This document shows positions 1 through 8,238 of a stretch of DNA of 64,000 bases, piece after piece (position 1 is the stretch's first letter; the number at the start of each line of letters is the position of its first letter). The DNA comes from Mycobacterium bohemicum DSM 44277 (lineage in GTDB: Bacteria > Actinomycetota > Actinomycetes > Mycobacteriales > Mycobacteriaceae). The DNA is taken from the NCBI RefSeq assembly GCF_001053185.1, contig NZ_CSTD01000004.1, forward strand, positions 174,504 to 238,503. The letters are read 5' to 3'. The notes below the pieces were generated by a model that was not told the DNA's origin, did not search any database, and saw only the letters and a program-made list of their open reading frames with translations. A program made the translations under genes and the position numbers.

Positions 1-454
1 GCAGCAGCCTGGCGCCGTCGGTGGTCGACACCTCGATGGGCACGACGTAGGCGGCCAGCCGCTGACGCGCGGTGCGCACCATCCGTTCGGCGACCGCCGG
101 CATGGCCAGCATGCGGTCGAAGGCGCTGCTGTGGCCCCGGTAGCCGCGGACGTCGTCCTTCGCGGTCACTGTCGCGGTCCTGGGCGAGTGCCGCAGCAAA
201 GCGATTTCGCCGATGATCGTTCCCGGCGAGAGCTCCACGGTTGCCCCCTGGCCGCGCGGGCCGGTGTGGTGGATCTCCACGCGCCCGGACGCGATGATCG
301 CGAACGAGTCCGCCTGTTCGCCCTGCCGCATCAAAACCTCGCCGGCGGCCGCGCGCAACGGCTCCAGGTCCGGGGCCAGCGCCGCGAGGTCTTCCGCACC
401 GATACCGGAGAACACTTCCAGCGCCGCGAGATCCGTTGCGCTGACGGCGTTCAT
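1..454 (-). CDS. Pat-like cAMP-regulated protein lysine acetyltransferase, N-terminal part (cut by window edge)
   Basis: The minus strand from ATG at 454 reads MNAVSATDLAALEVFSGIGA and continues open to the window edge (about 151 codons). The visible part is a cyclic-nucleotide-binding domain: the stretch GEIALLRHSPRTATV matches the phosphate-binding cassette (Gly-Glu ... Arg-Thr-Ala), and it ends in the linker ARQRLAAYVVPIEV. This closely resembles, from memory, the start of M. tuberculosis Rv0998 and MSMEG_5458, where a cAMP domain controls a C-terminal GNAT domain that acetylates acyl-CoA/acetyl-CoA synthetases. The GNAT half is outside the window, so the acetyltransferase role is inferred from the family. 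The next gene on the other strand is a FadD ligase remnant, a member of a known substrate class. Confidence 0.8.
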   Translation of the reverse strand, partial: MNAVSATDLAALEVFSGIGAEDLAALAPDLEPLRAAAGEVLMRQGEQADSFAIIASGRVEIHHTGPRGQGATVELSPGTIIGEIALLRHSPRTATVTAKDDVRGYRGHSSAFDRMLAMPAVAERMVRTARQRLAAYVVPIEVSTTDGARLL

Positions 455-585
455 GTCGATCCACCCCCGCCCCGGTGATGCGCAGCCACCCGACGTACGG
501 TACGCGACCCGACGGGCCTTCACCCGCCGAGCCGGTCGGCGGCGGCGCGCGGAGGACCGCGGAGGACATTTGTCTGGCCCGGCCG

Positions 586-1152
586 GTTGATGAACGAGGC
601 CGCCCGGGCGTGATGACCGGCTACCACGACCTGCCGGACGCCACCGCCGAGGCGCTCGACGCCGACGGCTGGTTCCACACCGGCGACATCGGCGAGATCG
701 ACGCCGACGGCTTCCTGCGGATCACCGACCGCAAGAAGGACATGTTCAAGACCTCGCAGGGCAAGTACGTTGCGCCGTCGGCGATCGACGCGAAGTTCAA
801 GGGGTTGTGCCCGTACGTGAGCGAGCTGGTGGTCTACGGCGAGGGCAAGCCCTACTGTGTCGCGCTGGTCAGCCTGGACACCGAGGCGATCACCGAGTGG
901 GCCGCCCGCAACGGCCTGGCGGGCAAGTCGTTCGCCGAGGTCGCGCACGACGCGAAGACCGAAGAGTTGATCGCCGGATACGTCGACGCCCTCAACGCCG
1001 AACTGAATCGCTGGGAGCAGGTCAAGAAGTTCACCATCGCCGACCGCGAATTCACCGTGGAGTCAGGCGATCTCACGCCCAGCATGAAACTCAAGCGCAA
1101 GGTCGTGATCGAGAAGTTCGCCGAGCCGCTTTCGGCGCTGTACGAGAAGTGA
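586..1152 (+). pseudogene. 5'-truncated long-chain acyl-CoA synthetase (FadD11/FadD15-like C-terminal domain)
   Basis: Frame +1 from about 586 to the TGA at 1150-1152 encodes only the last ~185 residues of an AMP-forming acyl-CoA ligase. GYHDLPDATAEALDADGWFH leads into HTGDIGEID, the hinge motif ITDRKKDMFKTSQGKYVAP, and the terminal motif TPSMKLKRKVV, which carries the invariant lysine that Pat enzymes acetylate in this family. Full-length relatives are about 600 residues. The AMP-binding P-loop and core domain are absent, and the sequence between 455 and 586 has no ligase similarity. An open frame does run back to an ATG at 475, but its first ~37 codons look non-coding. Inference: a 5' deletion has removed about two thirds of the gene. 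Confidence 0.75.
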
Positions 1153-1158
1153 AAGCGA

Positions 1159-1189
1159 CGGTCCCGGATGGGGGGGTTTTCCGGGACCG
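1159..1189. terminator. Hairpin between convergent genes
   Basis: CGGTCCCGG (1159-1167) and CCGGGACCG (1181-1189) form a perfect 9-bp stem around a G-rich/T4 loop. It lies directly after the ligase-remnant stop (1152) and 25 bp before the end of the convergent HPF gene (1214), so it can serve either strand. There is no long U-tract, as is common for mycobacterial terminators. Confidence 0.6.
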
Positions 1190-1213
1190 CCGCGGCTTCG
1201 GTGTGGTGTGGAC

Positions 1214-2017
1214 TCAGCTTGCCGGCGTGATCAGACCGTAGTGGCCATCGTAGCGGTGATACAGCACGCTTCCCCGGCCATGGGCGCTGTCGACGAAGAA
1301 CAGGAACGGCAGGCCGAGCGCGTTGATCCGGTCGATCGCCTCGTCGACGGTGAGCCGCGGCGCCGGCCGCGGGCTGATGGTCAGCGGCATCTCGAACGGG
1401 GCGAGCTCCTCGGCGCGTTCCGGGTCGGGGAGCGCCAGGCGGTATTCGGTCGGCCCCTCGCGGTAGAGCACGCTGTCCTGCCGCGTCCCCGCCTCGGTGA
1501 AGAGGTGGAAGTCGTAGTCCAGCGCCTCCATGTCCACCGCGGCCTCCTCGACCGTGCAGGCCGGCAGGCCGTAGGACTTGTGCCGCATGATGCGGCGCTC
1601 GCTTTCCGGCCGGGGAAAGTAACCGGGCCGGTCGGTGGCCTCGGACTGGTGGCGCCACTCCTGTGGAGCCGGCCGGGGCAGACCTCCCCGTCTGGCTTCC
1701 CAGTGTTGGGCGCAGCGCTCCAAACGATGCCGCAGCCGCGCCTCGAGCCGGTCGATCGCTTCCCGCGCGGTCACGCCTTCCACCTGCGCGCGGACCAGCC
1801 GGCCGTTGACGTCGAGGTTCGCCTGCGCGAGCACCCTGCGGGCCACCGCCGGATCGCCGTGCAGGCTCAACCTGACATGGGCGTCGAGCACGGGCTCGTG
1901 GGTGAGCCGACCGAGCTCGCCGATCTTGGTCCGCGCGTAGTCCTCCGCACCGGGCAGCTGCCCATGGGTCGTCACCCGGACGTCAAATGCGACGGGTAAA
2001 TCGGATCTTTGTCCCAT
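1214..2017 (-). CDS. Dormancy-associated ribosome hibernation factor (HPF/RaiA family, Rv0079/DATIN-like)
   Basis: A 267-residue protein from ATG at 2017. Residues ~8-90 look like the HPF/RaiA ribosome-binding fold (VRLSLHGDP, NLDVNGRLVRAQVEG, TAREAIDRLEARLRHRL). It is followed by two copies of the S30AE C-terminal dimerisation module: KSYGLPACTVEEAAVDMEAL with DYDFHLFTEAGTRQDSVLYR, then LTVDEAIDRINALGLPFLFF with GSVLYHRYDGHYGLI. This is the layout I recall for the M. tuberculosis DosR-regulon protein Rv0079, a dormancy-associated translation inhibitor. The role is to bind idle 70S ribosomes in hypoxic or stationary cells. A DosR-like motif sits 36-50 nt upstream of the start, supporting induction by hypoxia or NO. 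Confidence 0.82.
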   Translation of the reverse strand: MGQRSDLPVAFDVRVTTHGQLPGAEDYARTKIGELGRLTHEPVLDAHVRLSLHGDPAVARRVLAQANLDVNGRLVRAQVEGVTAREAIDRLEARLRHRLERCAQHWEARRGGLPRPAPQEWRHQSEATDRPGYFPRPESERRIMRHKSYGLPACTVEEAAVDMEALDYDFHLFTEAGTRQDSVLYREGPTEYRLALPDPERAEELAPFEMPLTISPRPAPRLTVDEAIDRINALGLPFLFFVDSAHGRGSVLYHRYDGHYGLITPAS

Positions 2018-2052
2018 GGTTAGTTGCTACCCCGTCCCCAAATCGTCGCCCT

Positions 2053-2067
2053 AGGGCCGAAAGTCAC
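2053..2067 (-). promoter_or_regulatory. DosR (DevR)-like binding motif upstream of the hibernation factor
   Basis: On the minus strand 2067-2053 reads GTGACTTTCGGCCCT. The DosR consensus I know is GGGACTTNNGGCCCT, so there is one mismatch. It lies 36-50 nt upstream of the ATG at 2017, and the known dormancy role of Rv0079-type proteins makes it plausible. It also overlaps a GCCCTAGGGC palindrome at 2048-2057. The match was found by eye and not scored. Confidence 0.6.
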
Positions 2068-2104
2068 ACCGGAAGCTGCCCAGGGGCACATCCGCGCGGC
2101 GTCG

Positions 2105-3311
2105 CTACCGAACGGAGTGCGATTGATCACCGTCGGCGGTGGCCACCAGCCGCGGGAGTGTCAGCCGGGCGCGGTCAAGGCTGTGGTCGATCAGCCGGTC
2201 GACGGCGCCCAGGTAGTCCGGCGACGGCGGCCTTCCCGCCAACTCGGCGATCGCGCGCTGTTCGCCGAGTACGTCGGTGGCGGCCAGGTTCTCGGCCATC
2301 CGCGACGCGTGCACCGTCAACCCCGACAGCAGTTCGCCGCACTGCGAGCCGGCGACGACGGTGCGCCGCGCCAGGATGCGCAAGGTGTCCCATTCGGCGT
2401 GCCAGGCGCCGTCGGGCCGTTCGTCGTGCGCCAGCGCCGCCGCGGTGTGCAGCGTCGCCGCCAGCTGCGGCGCCGAGAGGGCGGCCCGCCGGATCAGGAT
2501 GGACAGCACCGGATTGCGCTTATGCGGCATCGACGAAGAGCCGCCGCGGTTCTCCCCGGCCGGCTCGCCGAGTTCGCCGATCTCGGGACGGGCCAGTGTG
2601 ACGACGTCCGAGGCGATGCGGCCCCAGGAGTCGGTGCAGCACACGAGGGCGTCGGCGGCGGCGGTCACCGGCGTCCGCGTGGTGTGCCACGGCGGGCGGA
2701 CGGCGAGCCCCAGGGTGGCCGCGGCCCCGCGGGCCAGGCGTTCGGACACGTCGGCCGCGTCGGGGGCTTCGGTGCGCAGCGCCACCAATTCCGTTGCGGC
2801 GGCGCGTGTCCCGACGGCGCCGCCGAACTGGGCCGGGGTGGCCACGGCGGCCAGGCGCTCGGCGGCGTCGACGACTCCGTCCAGCCAGCCGGCCGCCTTG
2901 GCGCCGAAGGTGGTCGGCGCCGCATGCTGGGTGAGGGTGCGGGCCACCATCGGCGTGCCCCGGTGCACGGCCACCAGCCCGGTCAGCGCCAGGAGCTGTT
3001 CGGCCACAAGGCGATTGAGGTGATCGACAACTCCGCGCACCCCGAGCATCAGGGCGGTGTCCAGGACGTCCTGGCTGGTGAGCCCGCGGTGGATCCAGGG
3101 TGCGACGGCCGGGGCGGCCCGCCGCCGCAGCAGCGCCGCCAGCCCGATGACAGGGTTGCCGCCGTCCTCCGCGCCGACCGCCAGCGACTCGGCGTCGGCG
3201 TCGGTCAGCCGCCAGCCAGGCCGATTCGACCGCGACCATGGACCGCAGCAGTGCCCGGTCGCTCATCTGCTCGCCGGCCCGGTGGTCCCCCGGCCACAGC
3301 AGGTTCGTCAT
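2105..3311 (-). pseudogene. pcaB: 3-carboxy-cis,cis-muconate cycloisomerase PcaB, frameshifted
   Basis: The gene starts at ATG 3311 (MTNLLWPGDHRAGEQMSDRA, RSMVAVESAWLAA) and overlaps the pcaG stop as ATGA. After about 35 codons the good frame is lost near 3207. Reading resumes one frame over as LTDADAESLAVGAEDGGNPV, then WIHRGLTSQDVLDTALMLG, and continues to the stop at 2105. The fumarase/aspartase-superfamily signature GGSSSMPHKRNPVLSI is intact in the second part. PcaB performs the step after ring cleavage in the beta-ketoadipate pathway. Without correction the product would be truncated and garbled. Either this is a true pseudogene or a 1-2 base sequencing error; genes on both sides are intact. 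Confidence 0.75.
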
Positions 3312-3859
3312 GGCCCGTCGTCCCGGTACGCCAGGAATACCGTCTCGCCGGGCCCCTGCAGGTGGATATCGAAACGGTATGTTGCGCAATCGCGTTCGGC
3401 GACGCACAGCAAGGTCGGCCGGCGCGCGGGCTCGACGGCGGCCAAGGCCGGGTCGGCGCCGGGATCCGCGCCGGGCAGGTACGCGCGGGTGAACAACCGG
3501 TTCAGCAGGCCCCGGGCGAAGACGGCGAGCGAGAAGAACGGCGGCCCCCCGCGCACGGAGCCGGGCGGCACCGTGGTGAAGCCGTAGGCCCCGGCCGCGT
3601 CGGTCGCCGACCGGCCCCAGCCGCCGAACGCCACGCCGTCGCCGCGCATTCCGGGCCGCGCTGGGATGCGGCCGTCGGTGTCGGGCTGCCACAGCTCCAC
3701 CAGCGCGTCGGGGACCCCGTTGCCGGCGCCGTCGTAGACCGTCCCACGCAACCGGATGGCGCCCGGACACCCGGGGGACGCCAGGTCGGTCCGGGGGGCG
3801 AGTCCCAGCGCGAAGAAGGGACCCACCGTTTGCCCTGGGGTGCAGCCGAATTCAGTCAT
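3308..3859 (-). CDS. pcaG: Protocatechuate 3,4-dioxygenase, alpha subunit
   Basis: About 183 residues from ATG at 3859 (MTEFGCTPGQTVGPFFALGL), the usual PcaG opening. That start overlaps the pcaH stop by 8 nt, which argues against the longer frame beginning at 3949. The intradiol-dioxygenase beta-sandwich follows: IRLRGTVYDGAGNGVPDALV, ELWQPDTDGRIPARPG, FTTVPPGSVRGGPPFFSLAV. The alpha subunit lacks the iron ligands and pairs with PcaH. It is the middle gene of a minus-strand pcaH-pcaG-pcaB operon with overlapping stops and starts, which indicates translational coupling. Confidence 0.92.
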   Translation of the reverse strand: MTEFGCTPGQTVGPFFALGLAPRTDLASPGCPGAIRLRGTVYDGAGNGVPDALVELWQPDTDGRIPARPGMRGDGVAFGGWGRSATDAAGAYGFTTVPPGSVRGGPPFFSLAVFARGLLNRLFTRAYLPGADPGADPALAAVEPARRPTLLCVAERDCATYRFDIHLQGPGETVFLAYRDDGP

Positions 3860-4610
3860 CGTCTTCGGTCCACGTGCGGCCGCCGCCCGACACCACGATG
3901 TCCCACCGGTAGCCGGTGGCGTATTCCGGCTCGGTGACGGCGTGGTCATAGCGCGCGATCAGTCGTCGGCGCGCGTCGGGGTCGAGGACCGACTTGAAGA
4001 TCGGGTCCAGGTCCAGCAGCGGGTCACCCGGAAAGTACATCTGGGTGACCAGGCGCTGGGTGAACGCGGTTCCGAACACCGAGAAGTGGATGTGCGCCGG
4101 GCGCCACGCGTTGCGGTGGTTACGCCACGGGTACGGGCCGGGCTTGACGGTCAGGAAGCGGAAGGACCCGTCGCGCCCGGTGAGGCAGCGCCCGGCGCCG
4201 GTGAAGTTCGGATCCAGGGGCGCCGGGTGCGCGTCGCGCTCGTGGCGGTAGCGCCCGGCGGCGTTGGCCTGCCAGACCTCGACCAGCTGGCCGGTCACCG
4301 GTCGGCCCGCCCGGTCGACCAGCCGTCCGGTGACGATGACGCGCTCCCCGATCGATTCTCCGGGATGGCCGGCGGTGAGGTCGGCGTCGCGGGGATGAAC
4401 GTCGTCGCTGCCGAAGCAGGGCGACCGGCGTTCGAGCTCCTCGGGGTCGACGAGCAGCGGGGGGCGCGTGGGGTGGCGCAGCGCGCTGCTGCGGTACGGC
4501 GGGTAGTCCAGCCTCGGCTGGGCATCCGCGCCCTCGGGCCGGTGATCGGCGGCGATCGCTGCGATCTCCGCCGCGATGTTCACCAGCGACACGACATCGT
4601 CGGAGTTCAT
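3852..4610 (-). CDS. pcaH: Protocatechuate 3,4-dioxygenase, beta subunit
   Basis: 252 residues from ATG 4610. PcaH holds the non-haem Fe(III) site that cleaves protocatechuate between its two hydroxyls to give beta-carboxy-cis,cis-muconate. The four expected ligands are visible: Tyr121 (GRYRHERD), Tyr160 (KPGPYPWRNH), and His173/His175 (RPAHIHFSVFG). An N-terminal extension rich in acidic and proline residues (YPPYRSSALRHPTRPPLLVD) is typical of beta subunits. It is the first gene of the pca operon and lies 58 bp downstream of the hemerythrin gene. No pcaR- or pcaQ-type regulator is adjacent. Confidence 0.93.
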   Translation of the reverse strand: MNSDDVVSLVNIAAEIAAIAADHRPEGADAQPRLDYPPYRSSALRHPTRPPLLVDPEELERRSPCFGSDDVHPRDADLTAGHPGESIGERVIVTGRLVDRAGRPVTGQLVEVWQANAAGRYRHERDAHPAPLDPNFTGAGRCLTGRDGSFRFLTVKPGPYPWRNHRNAWRPAHIHFSVFGTAFTQRLVTQMYFPGDPLLDLDPIFKSVLDPDARRRLIARYDHAVTEPEYATGYRWDIVVSGGGRTWTEDDD

Positions 4611-4668
4611 GTGCCGTGAGGCTACTCTCGATCGCGCCGCTGTCCCCGCAAGCCGGGGGGCGTCGTCG

Positions 4669-5154
4669 TTACAGGGCGCGCACGAGCGCGGCGCGGCCCC
4701 GGGTGCTGAGCCTGTGCAGCGCGGAGCTGCGGCACTGCTCCATCTTCGCCGCCATCTTGTTGCCCAGCTCCTCGAGCTCGGCGTCGGTGAGCCGCACCTC
4801 GGGAGGCGCCGGGATCAGGTCGCGTTCCTCCTCGTCGGCGTGGGCCTCCAGCACGGTCTTGAAGGAGTTCCACTCGTCCTCGTAGCCGGGGTTGCTCTGC
4901 GGGGTCCGCAGGAGCACCGAAAGCTGGTCGATCACCTGGCGGTGTTCGGCGTGCGCGACCGCGATCAGCTTTGCCGCGTCCTTGAGCGCCGGGTAGTACA
5001 GGTCGTCCTCGATGCGGAAGTGGATGTCGAGCTCGACCAGCATCTCGTCGAAAAGGTCGTGGCGCTCTTGGGAATCCACCGGGGCCGCGCTGATCTTGCG
5101 GCCCAGGCCCTTGATCACGATGTGGTGCTCTTTGAGCACGTCGTAGGCGTTCAC
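4669..5154 (-). CDS. Hemerythrin HHE-domain protein
   Basis: 161 residues from GTG 5154, whose GTGA overlaps the stop of the upstream Rieske gene. The protein has the helical HHE pattern: LKEHHIVIKGLGRKI, MLVELDIHFRIEDDLYYPAL, VAHAEHRQVIDQL and TVLEAHADEEERDLIPAP give His, His-(x3)-Glu and His-(x4)-Glu ligands for a di-iron centre. The C-terminus is basic (LHRLSTRGRAALVRAL). Such proteins bind O2 or NO or sense iron and redox state; the specific role here is unknown. Coupling to a membrane Rieske protein suggests they act together in redox chemistry or sensing. Confidence 0.85.
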   Translation of the reverse strand: MNAYDVLKEHHIVIKGLGRKISAAPVDSQERHDLFDEMLVELDIHFRIEDDLYYPALKDAAKLIAVAHAEHRQVIDQLSVLLRTPQSNPGYEDEWNSFKTVLEAHADEEERDLIPAPPEVRLTDAELEELGNKMAAKMEQCRSSALHRLSTRGRAALVRAL

Positions 5155-6110
5155 TTGGTTATCCCTCTCTGTCCGCCCAGGACGGGTGCACGCTCCCCGC
5201 GGACCTCGACCATCCCGTTGACCAACCTCGCCTCGTAGCACGGCAGCGGAGCCGCCGAAGGGCCACGCACCACCTGACCGGAGTCGGCGGCGAACCAGGA
5301 GCCGTGCCACGGGCAGACGAGCCGACCGCGGTCGACCCAGCCGTCCTCCATCGGGGCCGCCAGGTGCGGACAGAACTCGCCGAACGCCGCGACCTCGCCG
5401 GGCTTGGTCTGGCACACCACAAGCCCCACCCCGTCGACCTCAACCCGGACCGGTTTGCCGTTCAGCGAGCTGGCCGCCAGCACGGGCGTCCACTGCGTGG
5501 TGCGCAGCCGCTCGCCCGACTGGTCGATTCCGATGCCGGACTCGAACACCAGCGCACCGCCGAGGTAGCTGCCGGCGACGGTTATCCCGTAGCCGAGGGC
5601 CGTCAGTGCGATCCCCCGGCCGTGGCGGCCCCGGCGGCGCTCCCACCACGAGCGGGCGTACAGGGCGGTCGCGGCCAGGTTGACCAGGCCGTGCACGGCG
5701 CCGACCCGGCGCGCCTCCTGGTGGGTGTGCTGCCAGTCGGTGACGCCGGTGACGGCCGCGCCGACGCTGGCCAGGATGCCGACCCCTAAGGCGCGGGTCG
5801 CGAACCGCGAGGCGTCGCGGACCTCACCGGCGGGCTGGCCGGGCAGCAGGCTGATCGCGTCCAGCGCGACCGTGGTGCCGAGCGCCCCGCTGGTCAGCGA
5901 CGCCAGCGGCGGGGGCACCGGGGGCCCCCCCCAGACGCCGTTGAGCGCGTTGGTGACGGCGTTGCGCGCGCCGCCCAGGGCGTTGAAGCCGAAGCTGAGC
6001 AGGTGCTCGAATCGATAGCTGGGCCGATCCAGCCATTCCTGGCGCCCGATGGCGGACAGGACCTGCGGGCCGAGTTTCCGCAAGCCACCCCGCCGTGCCG
6101 CACCGACCAT
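5151..6110 (-). CDS. Membrane protein with DUF2231 domain and C-terminal Rieske [2Fe-2S] domain
   Basis: 319 residues from ATG 6110. The N-terminal two thirds form a multi-helix DUF2231-type membrane domain (LTSGALGTTVALDAISLLPG, ATRALGVGILASVGAAVTGV, GAVHGLVNLAATALYARSWW, GYGITVAGSYLGGALVFESG). The last ~100 residues are a Rieske ferredoxin domain with both cluster boxes: C-P-H in FCPHLAAPMEDGW and C-P-W-H in LVCPWHGSWFA. It probably passes electrons at the membrane, but the partner is unknown. The next gene is a hemerythrin with a 4-nt overlap. It is divergent from the dioxygenase operon that starts at about 6365. Confidence 0.85.
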   Translation of the reverse strand: MVGAARRGGLRKLGPQVLSAIGRQEWLDRPSYRFEHLLSFGFNALGGARNAVTNALNGVWGGPPVPPPLASLTSGALGTTVALDAISLLPGQPAGEVRDASRFATRALGVGILASVGAAVTGVTDWQHTHQEARRVGAVHGLVNLAATALYARSWWERRRGRHGRGIALTALGYGITVAGSYLGGALVFESGIGIDQSGERLRTTQWTPVLAASSLNGKPVRVEVDGVGLVVCQTKPGEVAAFGEFCPHLAAPMEDGWVDRGRLVCPWHGSWFAADSGQVVRGPSAAPLPCYEARLVNGMVEVRGERAPVLGGQRGITK

Positions 6111-6364
6111 GTCATCAACCCTTCCCGCCGTGAAACACCCCGACCCTTGGTTGAGCGCATACCCGTTGATTGGCGGCTCACGCGCGAGCCGCCCGATCGA
6201 TAACGCTAGCCGCGGTGGCGCACCAGGTGCGGCGGGGCCTGTGAATTAGCACAAAGGTGACTTGTAAAAACCTGGCGGCGCGAGAAGCGGGATGGTTGAC
6301 CACCGCAGTGCGCTGCGGGATTCTCATGAGCGGAAAGGTCCTGTACAGCAGACAGTGGGTGTTC

Positions 6365-7705
6365 GTGACGGATCGACGCGGGGCCCTCGACGCCGTATTG
6401 CGGAACGTGCGCCGGGGAATGGTCCCGGCGCACATCTACAACGACGCGGAGCTGTTCGACCTGGAGCGGGACCGCCTCTTCGCCCGGGCGTGGACGTTCG
6501 TGGCGCACGAATCGGAGATCCCGCACGACGGCGACTACGTGGTGCGCCGGGTCCTCGGCGACTCGTTCATCATCACCCGCGACGCCGGCGGGCAGATCCG
6601 GGCCCTGTTCAATATGTGCCTGCACCGCGGCATGCAGGTGTGCCGCGCGGAAATGGGCAACGCCTCCAACTTCCGCTGCCCCTACCACGGCTGGACCTAC
6701 CGCAACGACGGCCGGCTGACCGGGCTGCCGTTTCACCGCGAGGCCTACGGCGGTGACGACGGTCTGGCCCGCGGCGCCCAAAGTCTGCTTCCCGCACCGA
6801 ATTTCGCGAGCTACAACGGCCTGCTGTTCATCAGCCTCGATCCTCGGGCCGAACCGCTCGAGGACTACCTCGGCGACTTCCGGTTCTACCTGGACTTCTA
6901 CACAAAACAAAGCGCCGGCGGCCTTGCGGTGCGCGGACCGCAGCGCTGGCGGATCAGGGCCAACTGGAAGATCGGCGCGGAGAACTTCGCCGGCGACATG
7001 TACCACACCCCCCACACGCACGCCTCGATCGTCGACATCGGACTGTTCCGCGAACCCAGGGCCCAGAAACGCAAGGACGGCGCCACCTACTGGGCGGGCC
7101 GGGGCGGCGGGACCACCTACAAGCTCCCGCCCGGCGGCTTCGACGAGCGGATGCGCTACGTCGGCTACCCCGACGAGATGATCGCCCGGATCAAACAGGT
7201 GTGGACCCCGCGGCAGCAACGGGTCGTCGGCGAGGACGGTTTCATGATCTCGGCCGCGACCTGTTTTCCCAACCTCAGCTTCGTGCACAACTGGCCGAAG
7301 CTGCAATCCGGTGCGGGCGATGCCGTCGTGCCGTTCATCTCGATCCGGCTGTGGCAACCCGTCAGCGAAAACGAGACCGAGGTGTGCTCGTGGTTCGCGG
7401 TGGACTCCGCCGCTCCCCCGCGGTACCAGAGGGACTCCTACCGGGCGTACCTGATGTGCTTCGGGTCGACCGGCATGTTCGAGCAGGACGACGTGGAGAA
7501 CTGGGTTTCGCTGACCACCACCGCCGGCGGGACGATGGCGCGCCGCCTGCTGCTCAACAGCCGGATGGGCCTGCTCTCCGACGACCGGCCGGTGATCGAG
7601 GCGCTGGGCCCCGAGGCCTTTCACGGGCCGGGCCGCGCGCAGGTCGGCTACAACGAGTACAACCAGCGGGCGCTCCTGGGGCTGTGGGCGGACTACCTGT
7701 CATGA
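6365..7705 (+). CDS. Ring-hydroxylating dioxygenase, large (alpha) subunit
   Basis: 446 residues from the GTG at 6365 (VTDRRGALDAVLRNVRRGMV). In-frame ATG 6326 or ATG 6257 are possible longer starts. The Rieske centre is Cys85-x-His87 (CLHRG) and Cys105-x2-His108 (CPYHGW). The mononuclear iron triad is Asp211, His214 and His219 in GDMYHTPHTH. This is the NahAc/BphA/BenA fold, which adds O2 to an aromatic ring to give a cis-dihydrodiol; the substrate cannot be read from the sequence. First gene of a five-gene operon in which every junction overlaps. No ferredoxin or reductase gene is adjacent, so electrons must come from elsewhere. Confidence 0.9.
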   Translation: MTDRRGALDAVLRNVRRGMVPAHIYNDAELFDLERDRLFARAWTFVAHESEIPHDGDYVVRRVLGDSFIITRDAGGQIRALFNMCLHRGMQVCRAEMGNASNFRCPYHGWTYRNDGRLTGLPFHREAYGGDDGLARGAQSLLPAPNFASYNGLLFISLDPRAEPLEDYLGDFRFYLDFYTKQSAGGLAVRGPQRWRIRANWKIGAENFAGDMYHTPHTHASIVDIGLFREPRAQKRKDGATYWAGRGGGTTYKLPPGGFDERMRYVGYPDEMIARIKQVWTPRQQRVVGEDGFMISAATCFPNLSFVHNWPKLQSGAGDAVVPFISIRLWQPVSENETEVCSWFAVDSAAPPRYQRDSYRAYLMCFGSTGMFEQDDVENWVSLTTTAGGTMARRLLLNSRMGLLSDDRPVIEALGPEAFHGPGRAQVGYNEYNQRALLGLWADYLS

Positions 7706-8238
7706 CAAACGCGTTGCCCTCCTTGCCCTCCTTGCCCTTCAGCGACATTCGCCACCTCGAGGCGCACCAGTTCCTGGTCGACGAGGCCTGGCTGCTCGAC
7801 GCGCAGGACTACGAGGCGTGGCTGGACACCCTCACCGACGACATCCGCTACGTGATGCCGGTCCGGGTCACCACCGCGCGCGGCGCCGAATTCGACGATT
7901 CACCGGGAATGGCGCACTTCGACGAGGACAAGTACTCGCTGAGCCGGCGGGTCGCCCGGTTCGCCACCGAGCACGCCTGGACCGAGGACCCGCCGTCGCG
8001 GCTGCGGCACTTCGTCACCAACGTGCGCACGTTCGAAGGCGACGACGACACGCACCTTCGGGTGCAGTCGGCCGAACTGCTCTTCCGCAGCCGCGGCGAC
8101 GTCAGCGAGGCCGCCCTGGTGTCCTGCGGACGCGAGGACGTGCTGCGCCGGTGCGGCGATCGCTGGAAGCTGGCCCGGCGCACCATCATTGCCGACGAGT
8201 CGGTACTCCGAATGCAGAACCTGGCGGTGTTCCTGTGA
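7702..8238 (+). CDS. Ring-hydroxylating dioxygenase, small (beta) subunit
   Basis: 178 residues from ATG 7702, overlapping the alpha-subunit stop (ATGA). Beta subunits share a cystatin/NTF2-like fold: HQFLVDEAWLLDAQDYEAWL, DTLTDDIRYVMPVRVTTARG, SRLRHFVTNVRTFEGDDDTH, and a conserved end GDRWKLARRTIIADESVLRM. It has no catalytic metal and supports the alpha3beta3 assembly. The N-terminus carries a small repeat (LPSLPSLP). Confidence 0.9.
   Translation: MTNALPSLPSLPFSDIRHLEAHQFLVDEAWLLDAQDYEAWLDTLTDDIRYVMPVRVTTARGAEFDDSPGMAHFDEDKYSLSRRVARFATEHAWTEDPPSRLRHFVTNVRTFEGDDDTHLRVQSAELLFRSRGDVSEAALVSCGREDVLRRCGDRWKLARRTIIADESVLRMQNLAVFL

Noticed and set aside
2024..3937. 637-codon open frame on the plus strand opposite pcaB/pcaG
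   Set aside because: High-GC shadow: composition is Arg/Gly/Ala-rich with no domains, and the minus strand has clear pca genes.
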